Origin: Limisphaerales bacterium
Lineage (GTDB): Bacteria > Verrucomicrobiota > Verrucomicrobiia > Limisphaerales > UBA11358
Length of the DNA stretch: 12,371 nt
Assembly (NCBI GenBank): GCA_027451565.1
Contig: DAIDJC010000071.1
Location: forward strand, 1-12,371
Direction of reading: 5' to 3'
In this document: piece by piece, positions 7,003 to 12,371 of the stretch
Position numbering within the stretch: position 1 is the stretch's first letter
Layout: each line of letters begins with the position of its first letter
Program-made: the position numbers and the translations under genes
Notes under the pieces: model-generated
Databases searched by the model: none
What the model was told of the DNA's origin: nothing
The model's input: only the letters and a program-made list of their open reading frames with translations

Positions 7003-7584
7003 TTAGCGCGGTTGCACGTCCGGGACGGCCCGGCCACGGGCTTGGGGAAAGGAAATCTTGGAACGCAATAGGAGGGTGCCCAAGCAGAGGTCGGCGATGG
7101 GCAGCACCACGTTGAAATTTTTGTGCAGATACCGGTGGTGCAGCAAATGATGGCCATTGAGCCGGTAAAAAACCCAGGATTTCTCCACCCGTCGCGCCTT
7201 GGGCAGGTGCATGCACCAATGCATGTATTCATAAGCCCCGTAGTAAACGCAAAAGGCAATGAAAGTTCCCACCGCAGCATCCCAGCGGCCAAAAGGAAGA
7301 AGAGCCAGCGATACGGGAACCATGCCAATCAGCACCAACGCCGGTCCGTTCCACCACGCCATGGGAATGGTTTTTTTGTCCCGGTCATGAATCAGGTGGT
7401 AGGTATGGTCCGCCTTGAAAATGTGATGATGCACCAGGGCATGGGCTTCGAAAGGGTAACGAAACTTGCCCAAGGGCTTGTGCATGACGTAACGGTGGAG
7501 CGCCCACTCAAAAAACGAGGCAAAAAACACCCCGCCCGCAAAACCGCAGGTTATCCAAAGCAAAATGTTTTCAATCACTGGCAT
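7003..7584 (-). CDS. Fatty acid hydroxylase/sterol desaturase superfamily membrane protein
   Basis: A membrane-bound diiron oxygenase of 193 residues, expected to hydroxylate a lipid, sterol or carotenoid-like substrate with O2 and reducing power. The histidine clusters that hold the iron pair are all present: HRYVMH (His30, His35), HALVHHH (His48, 52-54), EYMHWCMH (His122, His126) and GHHLLHH (His145, 146, 149, 150). Hydrophobic segments lie at about 4-25 and 75-120. An ATG at 7582-7584 is used here. A GTG at 7597-7599 in the same frame would add five residues but lies inside a strong hairpin. The ferredoxin gene follows after 15 bases. The short length and the spacing of the boxes resemble FA2H-like and carotenoid-hydroxylase-like proteins, but the substrate cannot be assigned. 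Confidence 0.85.
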   Translation of the reverse strand: MPVIENILLWITCGFAGGVFFASFFEWALHRYVMHKPLGKFRYPFEAHALVHHHIFKADHTYHLIHDRDKKTIPMAWWNGPALVLIGMVPVSLALLPFGRWDAAVGTFIAFCVYYGAYEYMHWCMHLPKARRVEKSWVFYRLNGHHLLHHRYLHKNFNVVLPIADLCLGTLLLRSKISFPQARGRAVPDVQPR

Positions 7585-7596
7585 ATTCAAACATGG

Positions 7597-7620
7597 CACC
7601 CGGATGACAGGACCCGGGTG
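7597..7620 (-). promoter_or_regulatory. Leader hairpin before the hydroxylase gene
   Basis: A perfect 7-base inverted repeat, CACCCGG and CCGGGTG (7597-7603 and 7614-7620), with a 10-base loop, lies 12 bases before the ATG at 7584 on the minus strand. No U-run follows, so it is not a standard terminator. It could hinder initiation or protect the mRNA. Confidence 0.4.
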
Positions 7621-7629
7621 CGAAAATCT

Positions 7630-7658
7630 TTTTTAAGATGCGCGCAAAGAATGATCAA
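7630..7658 (-). promoter_or_regulatory. Possible promoter of the hydroxylase-ferredoxin pair
   Basis: On the minus strand TTGATC (7653-7658) and TAAAAA (7630-7635) are 17 bases apart, each matching 4 of 6 consensus positions. The predicted start near 7623 puts the 7597-7620 hairpin at the front of the leader. This is a weak call. Confidence 0.3.
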
Positions 7659-7738
7659 AACGCATGACAAAGGATAGTCTTAATTTTGCTCTGCGTCATG
7701 AAATAGGAGCCGCCTTCCAGAAGTTGTGTCCGCCAGGG

Positions 7739-9262
7739 TCATCCCTGTAGGAGACGTGAAACCGAGGCTTGGATGGCTGGATCCATCTGGATCAACGGCG
7801 GCCAGGCTCTTTTGAATCCTTCCCCGGGCATTTTGCGGGTGGCGTCCAAGCCCATCTTGCCCCCCACACCCACCTCGTTGGTGGCATGGTCCAGCACGTC
7901 TGATGGCCCGCGCGTAAGAATGCTGTCGCGCATGGGATCCGTGTTGGCCGTTAGATGAAAAAGCACCTGGCTGGTGTCATGCACGTTCACATCCGCATCC
8001 ACCACCACGATGTACTTGGAAAACATCATCTGCCCCATGCCCCAAAGGCCATGCATGATTTTATAGGCCTGCATGGGATAGGTTTTTTTGATGCTCACAA
8101 AGACCAGGTTGTGAAACACCCCTTCCGCAGGCAGGGCGATGTCCACGATCTCCGGAAAATTCATTTTGAAGACCGGCAGGAAAAGCCGGACGCTGGCCCC
8201 GCCCATGTAAAAATCCTCCATGGGCGGAATCCCCACGATGGTTGCAGGAAAAACAGCCTTTTTGCGATGGGTAATGGCCGTGACGTGAAAAACGGGGTAA
8301 AGCTCCGGCAACGTGTAATAACCGGTGTGATCGCCAAAAGGCCCTTCCTCGCGGAGGGGTTCGACCGGGTCTATGTAGCCCTCTATCACAAAGTCCGCAT
8401 TGGCGGGCACTTCCAAATCGTTTGTTTCGCAGCGCACAAGTTCCACTGATTTTTTGCGCAGATAACCCGCCAGCAGGAATTCATCCAAACCATCGGGTAG
8501 CGGGGCGGTGGCTGCAAAAGGAAACATGGGATCGCCTCCCAGGAAAATACTCACGGGCATGCGCTCGCCCCTTTCATAATATCGGCGGCCATGGCGGGCG
8601 GCCACTTTTTGCAATTGCCAGTGCATCCCCGTGGACTGGGTATCATAAATCTGGATACGGTACATTCCCAGATTGCGCTCGCCGGTGTCTGGATCGCGGG
8701 TGACGACGCAAGGCAGGGTGATAAACCGCCCTCCATCCAGCGGCCAGCACTTGAGAATGGGCAGATTGGCGAGCGTGGGTGGATTGGGATTCGTCCCGGC
8801 CCGCCAATCGGGCGCAGACGGCCATCCGCTGGCTCGCGTTTCCGGTGCATTTAGCAGTTGAATGACTTCCTTGCAGGGACCGGTGGCCACCTTCTTGGGT
8901 TTGGCATGCCGCAAATCCAAAGCCAGCGACAGCAGTTTGATGGCTTCCTTGAACCCGGTGGGAGGCTTGGCCTTCATCAATGCCCCCAACTCCGCAGCCA
9001 CTTCATCCACCGATCCAGCCCCCATGCTCATGGCCATGCGCCGGTGGGATCCCAAGGTGTTGATGGCCACTGGAAAGGGTGAAACCTGGCCATTCACCGT
9101 GGGTTTTTCAAACAAAAGGGCTTTGCCGCCGCCTGGAGATTTCATTTCACGATTGGCTATTTCCGTGATCTCCAATTCCGTGGCCACAGGCTGCGAAATT
9201 CTCTTCAGCTCACCTGCGCGATCCAGGGCTTCCACAAAATCTTGAAAGGATTCAAAGGCCAT
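7739..9262 (-). CDS. UbiD-family prenylated-FMN decarboxylase
   Basis: A cytoplasmic (de)carboxylase using prenylated FMN, most likely acting on an aromatic or polyprenyl-aromatic acid in quinone synthesis (ubiquinone or menaquinone). With the ATG at 9260-9262 it has 507 residues, close to E. coli UbiD (about 497). Visible motifs are TRDPDTGERNLGMYRIQ (Arg196, Asn197) and TGMHWQ (211-216) at the cofactor site, and EPLREEGPFGDHTGYYT. In the last, Glu301 and Glu306 match the catalytic Glu pair of the family, with Arg196 as the likely partner arginine. The frame stays open to a TTG at 9331, but that lies within the mdh terminator, so the ATG is preferred. No UbiX (cofactor synthesis) gene is in the window. 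The role in quinone synthesis is inferred from the family; other aromatic acids remain possible. Confidence 0.9.
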   Translation of the reverse strand: MAFESFQDFVEALDRAGELKRISQPVATELEITEIANREMKSPGGGKALLFEKPTVNGQVSPFPVAINTLGSHRRMAMSMGAGSVDEVAAELGALMKAKPPTGFKEAIKLLSLALDLRHAKPKKVATGPCKEVIQLLNAPETRASGWPSAPDWRAGTNPNPPTLANLPILKCWPLDGGRFITLPCVVTRDPDTGERNLGMYRIQIYDTQSTGMHWQLQKVAARHGRRYYERGERMPVSIFLGGDPMFPFAATAPLPDGLDEFLLAGYLRKKSVELVRCETNDLEVPANADFVIEGYIDPVEPLREEGPFGDHTGYYTLPELYPVFHVTAITHRKKAVFPATIVGIPPMEDFYMGGASVRLFLPVFKMNFPEIVDIALPAEGVFHNLVFVSIKKTYPMQAYKIMHGLWGMGQMMFSKYIVVVDADVNVHDTSQVLFHLTANTDPMRDSILTRGPSDVLDHATNEVGVGGKMGLDATRKMPGEGFKRAWPPLIQMDPAIQASVSRLLQG

Positions 9263-9282
9263 TCGTGAATATGCTACCAAAA

Positions 9283-9297
9283 TGCCAGAGACTGGCA
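9283..9297 (-). promoter_or_regulatory. Palindrome in the short region before the UbiD-family gene
   Basis: TGCCAG-aga-CTGGCA (9283-9297) is a perfect 6-base inverted repeat. On the minus strand it contains TTGCCA, a possible -35, followed after 16 bases by TAGCAT, a weak -10. The implied transcript would start at or next to the ATG at 9262, meaning a leaderless or almost leaderless mRNA. No ribosome binding site is visible before that ATG, which agrees. Confidence 0.3.
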
Positions 9298-9310
9298 ATG
9301 CGCGGGAAGT

Positions 9311-9354
9311 TTTTACAAAAACACCCGGCAACGCACATGGCTTTGCCGGGTGTT
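9311..9354 (-). terminator. Intrinsic terminator of mdh
   Basis: A perfect 12-base GC-rich inverted repeat (9320-9331 with 9343-9354, arms AACACCCGGCAA and TTGCCGGGTGTT) with an 11-base loop begins 30 bases after the mdh stop codon. On the minus strand the stem runs into TTTTTG. On the plus strand no T-run follows, so the terminator works in the mdh direction only and separates mdh from the UbiD-family gene. Confidence 0.88.
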
Positions 9355-9383
9355 AAATCCAGACTAAAAAGGAGTGAATGACC

Positions 9384-10379
9384 TTATTTGGGCAGCAAGT
9401 CAGCCACCAGGGAGCGTTCCTCCTTTAATTCCGCCTCCGTGGCGGCGATTTTTGCGCGGCTGAAATCATTCAGCGGAACATTCTGAACAATTTCAAAATC
9501 GCCACCATTGCTGCGGATTGGATAGCTGAAGATAAGGCCTTTTTCGATGCCATAGCTGCCATCGGAAAGCACAGCCACGCTGAACCAGTCTCCGGGGGGG
9601 GTGGGGTGCGAAAGTTTATAGACCGTATCCACGGCTGCATTGGCAGCGCTGGCGGCGCTGCTCAGGCCGCGGGCCTTGATAATGGCGGCGCCGCGTTGCT
9701 GCACCGTGGTGATGAAATCCTTTTCCAGCCATTCCCGGTGACTGATGATTTCCGGCACGGGGCGTCCGTGAATGCGAGTGTTGTAAAAATCCGGGTACAT
9801 GGTGGCGCTGTGGTTGCCCCAGATGGCCAGGTTGGTGACCGCCGTCACATCCACGCTGGCTTTCCTGGCCAACTGCGACTTTGCACGGTTTTCATCCAGC
9901 GCGGTCATCGCAAAAAAACGGTTTTTGGGAACGCCCGGGGCATTGTTGGCGGCTATGAGGGCATTGGTATTGCAGGGGTTGCCCACCACCAGCACCCGCA
10001 CGTCGCTAGCCGCGTTTTTGGCAATGGCATTTCCCTGGCCGGTGAAAATTTTACCGTTGATTCCCAGGAGATCCTTGCGTTCCATGCCCTGTTTCCGAGG
10101 CACAGCCCCCACCAGCAGCGCCCAGTTGACCCCCTTGAATCCCTCGTTCAAATCCGACGTTGGCACAATGCCCTTCAGAAGCGGAAAGGCGCAGTCATCC
10201 AATTCCATGCACACGCCCCCGAGCGCAGCCATGGCCTTTTCATCCGGCACCTCTATCAGATGCAAAATCACCGGCTGGTCCGGTCCAAAAGCAGCGCCAG
10301 AGGCGATGCGAAACAACAGGGAATATCCGATCTGTCCGGCTGCGCCGGTGACGGCCACGCGAATGGGTGTTTTGTTCAT
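9384..10379 (-). CDS. mdh: Malate dehydrogenase
   Basis: Interconverts malate and oxaloacetate with NAD in the TCA cycle; cytoplasmic. The 331-residue length and the sequence TGAAGQIGYSLLFRIASG match the cytosolic-type bacterial MDH group (MalateDH-SF1-like). Visible are the NAD loop (Gly12, 15, 18), the acidic residue after strand 2 (Glu43), substrate arginines in PRKQGMERKDLL (Arg95, Arg101), catalytic Asp162 with Arg165 in LDENRAKSQLA, and catalytic His190 in WGNHSATMYPDF. The ATG at 10377-10379 is chosen over upstream starts (to 10427) because TATAAT at 10398-10403 would otherwise be inside the gene. Its own promoter and terminator make it a single-gene unit. Confidence 0.96.
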   Translation of the reverse strand: MNKTPIRVAVTGAAGQIGYSLLFRIASGAAFGPDQPVILHLIEVPDEKAMAALGGVCMELDDCAFPLLKGIVPTSDLNEGFKGVNWALLVGAVPRKQGMERKDLLGINGKIFTGQGNAIAKNAASDVRVLVVGNPCNTNALIAANNAPGVPKNRFFAMTALDENRAKSQLARKASVDVTAVTNLAIWGNHSATMYPDFYNTRIHGRPVPEIISHREWLEKDFITTVQQRGAAIIKARGLSSAASAANAAVDTVYKLSHPTPPGDWFSVAVLSDGSYGIEKGLIFSYPIRSNGGDFEIVQNVPLNDFSRAKIAATEAELKEERSLVADLLPK

Positions 10380-10397
10380 AATTTTTAAATAGTCCTG

Positions 10398-10427
10398 ATT
10401 ATACAAATCCCCTTGAAACGGACGCAA
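10398..10427 (-). promoter_or_regulatory. Promoter of mdh
   Basis: On the minus strand a perfect TATAAT (10398-10403) is preceded by TTGCGT (10422-10427) at 18 bases. The predicted start near 10391 leaves a leader of only about 11 bases before the ATG, and no good Shine-Dalgarno fits in that leader (an AGGA lies about 14 bases from the ATG). Confidence 0.6.
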
Positions 10428-10479
10428 GCACGGATAACCCCAAAACTTTGACGCATTGAAAAATGTTTATTGTTTGAAA

Positions 10480-10508
10480 TTGACGGTGCCAATGCGGGCT
10501 AGTACATT
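10480..10508 (+). promoter_or_regulatory. Promoter of tRNA-Asn
   Basis: TTGACG (10480-10485, 5/6) and TACATT (10503-10508, 4/6) are 17 bases apart, and the -10 ends 16 bases before the mature tRNA. This would give a short 5' leader for RNase P to remove. It is divergent from the mdh promoter, about 50 bases away. Confidence 0.55.
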
Positions 10509-10524
10509 TTCCGTCCCTTTGCGT

Positions 10525-10599
10525 TCCAGAGTAGCTCAATGGTAGAGCACGCGGCTGTTAACCGTGTGGTTGTAGGTTCGAGTCCTACCTCTGGAGCCA
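10525..10599 (+). tRNA. tRNA-Asn (anticodon GTT), CCA encoded
   Basis: Full cloverleaf: acceptor TCCAGAG/CTCTGGA, D-stem GCTC/GAGC, anticodon stem CGCGG/CCGTG with loop CTGTTAA (anticodon GTT, reads AAC/AAU), T-arm GTAGG-TTCGAGT-CCTAC, discriminator G, and CCA at 10597-10599. It is 75 bases long. It stands at the border between the housekeeping block and mobile-element remains, fitting the common use of tRNA genes as integration sites. Confidence 0.97.
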
Positions 10600-10602
10600 A
10601 TT

Positions 10603-10621
10603 TGAAAATTCTAAATTTTCA
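10603..10621. repeat. AT-rich hairpin after tRNA-Asn
   Basis: TGAAAATT-cta-AATTTTCA is a perfect 8-base inverted repeat starting four bases after the tRNA CCA. It may help 3' processing or termination of the tRNA transcript, but it lacks the GC stem and U-tract of a typical terminator. Confidence 0.4.
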
Positions 10622-10666
10622 TCACCAACCCAGCGGCCACAAACAATTCGCGCTTTTATCGGATTC

Positions 10667-10820
10667 TGAAGTGAGGTTGCCTCGAATTGACGGACAGAGA
10701 ATCGGGTGAAGATTGAAGGAAAAGACCCATGAAACAAACATCTGTCCGAGAGCGCCGGAAATTCGACGAAACCTTTAAACGCGAGGCGGTCCTGAACTGG
10801 CTGCAAAGCGGCAAGTCGCC
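10667..10820 (+). mobile_element. Left-end fragment of an IS3-family insertion sequence
   Basis: An IS3-type orfA begins at 10729 with a good ribosome binding site (GAAGGA, eight bases upstream). The preceding 60 bases look like an IS left end starting with TG (about 10667 or 10672). The element stops abruptly at about 10812-10820, where the sequence changes into integrase DNA read from the other strand. No orfB and no right end are present, so it cannot move. The exact left end is uncertain because no second end is available for comparison. Confidence 0.55.
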
Positions 10821-10854
10821 CTGCCTACTGCCCAAGTGCCAGCACAACTGGTAA
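10729..10854 (+). pseudogene. IS3-family transposase orfA, N-terminal fragment
   Basis: Residues 1-30 (RRKFDETFKREAVLNWLQSGKS is at the core) match the start of IS3/IS911-type OrfA proteins, which begin with a helix-turn-helix DNA-binding domain. From about codon 30 the frame reads antisense integrase DNA and stops at 10852-10854, giving 41 codons instead of the usual 90-100. It overlaps the truncated integrase frame on the opposite strand. Non-functional. Confidence 0.75.
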
Positions 10855-11426
10855 AACGCCTTCCGTTCCGGGTTCACCTCGGCGGCGATGATCTGCTGGT
10901 GTTCTTCAAGGGTGATGGCCCGTTTCTCTTTAAACTTCACCTCGGGCCATTGGCGTTTGGGTACCAGCGACCACGGGAGCCAGTTCATGTCCAAACAGAA
11001 GTTGTGCAACCGGCGCAGGAAAACATTCGTGGAAACGGTTCCGGCTTGCATCGTCTTCAAAAGGAGTTCGCCCGGGGTCTCGATGATGATGCGGGGGAGC
11101 AAGGGAGCCAGCTCCGGATTTTTGGCCACGATTCGCCAGCCCTGCTGGTTGGCGGCCAGCTTGGAGGCGATGAGCGAGTCGAGGGCGTGCTGCCAGGTGC
11201 GGGTGTTCATGCCGTTGTCGGTGCCGGCCAGATACGCCTTGGCGATGTGGAGATTGAGCACGGGCTGGCGTTCGGCTTGGTTCTTGGCGTCCACGATTTG
11301 CTGGGCATCGTCGCGGTTGGTGGTCTGGAGGCTGGTGCGTTTGCCGGGGGTTTTATCCACGCAATAGAAGATGCCGCCGCGGATGCCGCAGCAGGTGAGA
11401 CGGAAACGTGTGGTCATGGTATTCAT
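10812..11426 (-). pseudogene. Tyrosine recombinase/integrase, C-terminal half lost
   Basis: About 205 residues survive: a short N-terminal segment, the SAM-like core-binding domain (about 55-150, with KAGT-like QAGTVSTNVFLRRLHNFCLDMNWLPW), and the start of the catalytic domain (KRAITLEEHQQII, then ERKAFYQLCWHLGSRQGDL). This resembles a phage/island integrase family frequent in verrucomicrobia. After Leu205 the frame enters the IS3 fragment and runs on to a stop at 10656 with unrelated residues, so the His-x-x-Arg and catalytic Tyr are missing and the protein cannot recombine DNA. The ATG at 11424-11426 overlaps a 12-base palindrome (11426-11437). It points toward tRNA-Asn. Confidence 0.8.
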
Positions 11427-11437
11427 CGCAATTGCGA
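11426..11437. promoter_or_regulatory. 12-base palindrome at the integrase start codon
   Basis: TCGCAATTGCGA is a perfect 12-base palindrome overlapping the last base of the integrase start codon. It may be an operator for autoregulation or an arm-type recombinase site. Position is the only support. Confidence 0.3.
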
Positions 11438-11463
11438 GAATAACCCAAGCCGTTTCCGGTGAC

Positions 11464-11501
11464 TCAGCGAGTAGTGGGCGAGTAAAGCCCGGTTACGCTG
11501 A
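11464..11501. repeat. Nested inverted repeat, REP-like
   Basis: Outer arms TCAGCG/CGCTGA (11464-11469 and 11496-11501) enclose inner arms GGGC/GCCC (11476-11479 and 11487-11490), forming an almost continuous 38-base hairpin. GTAG occurs in the 5' arm at 11471, and GTAGTGG is shared with the next hairpin. Confidence 0.45.
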
Positions 11502-11529
11502 ATAGTGACGGAGTAGCTGACTGGTGTCC

Positions 11530-11549
11530 GTAGTGGAACGCCCGCGTTC
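11530..11549. repeat. GTAG hairpin, REP-like
   Basis: GTAGTG followed by GAACGC-cc-GCGTTC (11536-11549), a perfect 6-base inverted repeat (at least the innermost pair must open). A GTAG tetranucleotide at the foot of a small hairpin is the hallmark of REP sequences handled by Y1 transposases of the type found at 11938. Confidence 0.45.
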
Positions 11550-11579
11550 TTAGTCCATTGCTTCACACGCAGTTAAGAC

Positions 11580-11600
11580 TGGAGGCGAGGGTCGGAATCG
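11580..11600 (-). other. tRNA-3'-end-like sequence, possible attachment site
   Basis: On the minus strand the sequence contains TTCCGACCCTCGCCTCCA. It can be read as a tRNA end: CCGAC (3' T-stem strand), CCTCGCC (3' acceptor strand), T, CCA, preceded by a T-loop-like CGATT. The matching 5' parts are absent, so it is not a tRNA gene. Such pieces are left at island ends when integration uses a tRNA 3' end. It lies about 150 bases upstream of the integrase remnant. It does not match the tRNA-Asn in this window. Confidence 0.35.
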
Positions 11601-11756
11601 CACAGGGGTTGTGATTGATCCGAAACCCGCCTAAACCGTTCGGCAGCGGTAACTTCTCTAACTGCTGCACTGACAAAGAGTTTATCAAACTGGTGGGCTG
11701 GAATCAAGCGAACTTTGTCTAACTAACCCCAATAATTTCCTGCCAGATTGAACACC

Positions 11757-11780
11757 TTTGGTGCCCGTTTTGGTGCCCGT
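11757..11780. repeat. Tandem 12-base direct repeat
   Basis: TTTGGTGCCCGT occurs twice in immediate succession (11757-11768 and 11769-11780). Just before it ATTGAACAC occurs (11748-11755 region) and again at about 11795-11803. Confidence 0.75.
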
Positions 11781-11937
11781 CTCCGATGTGTTGAATTGAA
11801 CACACCGGCTGCCGGGAGAAGACGAAAATCCGCAGGAATAATTTTCGGATGGAAAAGCTTCGTCCCGGGCGTGTGATAATCTGGCGCATGTCGGGCATGG
11901 CCGTGGCGGAGTTTTCCCAGCCCCGATGAAAACCCGC

Positions 11938-12371
11938 TCATTTGCCCGCTCGCCAGAGCAATTGCACGGCGTAACCACGCGTGCCCATGTGGAGGCGTTC
12001 GGCGATTTGCCCCACGGTCAGGGTGGTTTGCGCCCGCAGTTGCTGCGCCAGACGCACTTTCACCGGATGCCCCTTGCGCTGCTTCGCCAAATCCGCCTCC
12101 GTCCAACGCGTCTTTTTCAAGCTGGTGGCAATGATTCGCTCTGCCTGCTCCACGGCGCTGGCGTGCCGTTCCTCGCCGTAATGTTCCGGCCCCAGGCGCT
12201 CCGCCATCTGCGCCAGAAGTTCATTCTTAAACGCCTCGTTGCCCAGACACCAGCCGCGCCGGATGTGCCGGTAATCGGCCCCGGCCTCGGCCGCCCGCCG
12301 CAGTTCCATCTGGGTCGCCAAATGCCGCCGCCCCGCCGCGCTGTCCTGGGGAATCCGATATTCGCCTAGCA
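11938..12371 (-). CDS. REP-associated Y1 transposase, C-terminal part (5' end cut by the window)
   Basis: The frame is open to the right edge. The in-frame TTG at 12319-12321 is not a start, because the residues upstream of it (GEYRIPQDSAAGRRHLATQ) continue the family sequence. The visible 144 residues match the C-terminal region of the REP-associated/IS200-like transposases of verrucomicrobia as I recall them: QMELRRAAEAGADYRHIRRGWCLGNEAFKNELLAQM, then GPEHYGEERHASAVEQAERII, then TRWTEADLAKQRKGHPVKVRLAQQLRAQTTLTVGQIAERLHMGTRGYAVQLL, a DNA-binding helix-turn-helix segment. The catalytic Y1 domain (HUH and Tyr) lies outside the window. Such proteins act on short GTAG hairpins, two of which occur within 500 bases. 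Whether the gene is intact cannot be judged. Confidence 0.72.
   Translation of the reverse strand, partial: LGEYRIPQDSAAGRRHLATQMELRRAAEAGADYRHIRRGWCLGNEAFKNELLAQMAERLGPEHYGEERHASAVEQAERIIATSLKKTRWTEADLAKQRKGHPVKVRLAQQLRAQTTLTVGQIAERLHMGTRGYAVQLLWRAGK

Larger units (their letters stand above)
11427..11937. other. Gene-free 511-base stretch between integrase and transposase remnants
   Basis: No gene can be supported. Frames such as 11685-11978 minus are low in recognisable motifs. The stretch holds two GTAG-containing hairpins (11464-11501 and 11530-11549), a tRNA-3'-end-like sequence (11580-11600, minus strand), a perfect tandem 12-base repeat (11757-11780) and an inverted repeat TGTGTT/AACACA (11787-11804). 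It reads as stacked remains of mobile DNA. Confidence 0.5.

Noticed and set aside
9606..10388. 260-codon plus-strand frame opposite mdh
   Set aside because: Antisense to malate dehydrogenase; His- and Gly-rich nonsense composition.
10836..11462. 208-codon plus-strand frame opposite the integrase remnant
   Set aside because: The minus strand carries clear integrase residues; the plus frame has none.
11464..11810. CRISPR-like or other regular repeat array
   Set aside because: Repeats here are two hairpins and one tandem pair, without regular spacing or spacers.
11926..12369. 147-codon plus-strand frame at the right edge
   Set aside because: The opposite strand matches the transposase C-terminus and stays open to the edge.

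Overview
The window looks like chromosomal DNA from a Gram-negative, diderm bacterium of the Verrucomicrobia/PVC type. This is an inference from recalled family resemblance, not a search. The pointers are an exosortase fused to an EpsI-like domain, an FHA plus zinc-finger protein, an integrase of the kind common in verrucomicrobial genomes, and a REP-associated transposase with a long helix-turn-helix tail. Window edges cut the first and the last gene.

Layout. (1) 1-2193, plus strand: an AT-rich pair of polysaccharide genes, a GT4-type glycosyltransferase (5' end missing) and an NAD-dependent sugar epimerase/dehydratase. (2) 2194-2603: a 410-base gene-free stretch where base composition shifts toward GC. 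(3) 2604-4160, plus strand: an exosortase with a C-terminal EpsI-like domain, which fits an exopolysaccharide/exosortase locus continuing leftward. (4) 4192-10379: a minus-strand housekeeping block. Read in the direction of transcription it contains malate dehydrogenase (own promoter and an intrinsic terminator), a UbiD-family decarboxylase, a diiron fatty-acid-hydroxylase-type membrane protein with a [2Fe-2S] ferredoxin directly downstream, an FHA/zinc-finger protein with a good promoter, and a PiT phosphate transporter. The transporter's promoter carries a Pho-box-like 7-4-7 repeat. (5) 10525-10599: tRNA-Asn(GUU) with encoded CCA, read divergently from mdh. (6) 10600-12371: a decayed mobile-DNA zone. 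It holds an IS3-family end fragment, a tyrosine integrase truncated by that fragment, a 511-base gene-free stretch with REP-like hairpins and a tRNA-3'-end-like sequence, and the C-terminal half of a Y1/REP-associated transposase running off the right edge.

How the genes may work together. The glycosyltransferase, epimerase and exosortase would act in building a surface polysaccharide and anchoring sorted proteins in it. The hydroxylase and ferredoxin may form an oxygenase/electron-donor pair. The rest are separate metabolic and transport units. I found no CRISPR array, no rRNA and no clearly new multi-gene defence system. The most unusual parts are the FHA/zinc-finger fusion, the hydroxylase-ferredoxin pair, the phosphate-transporter promoter and the layered wreckage downstream of the tRNA.
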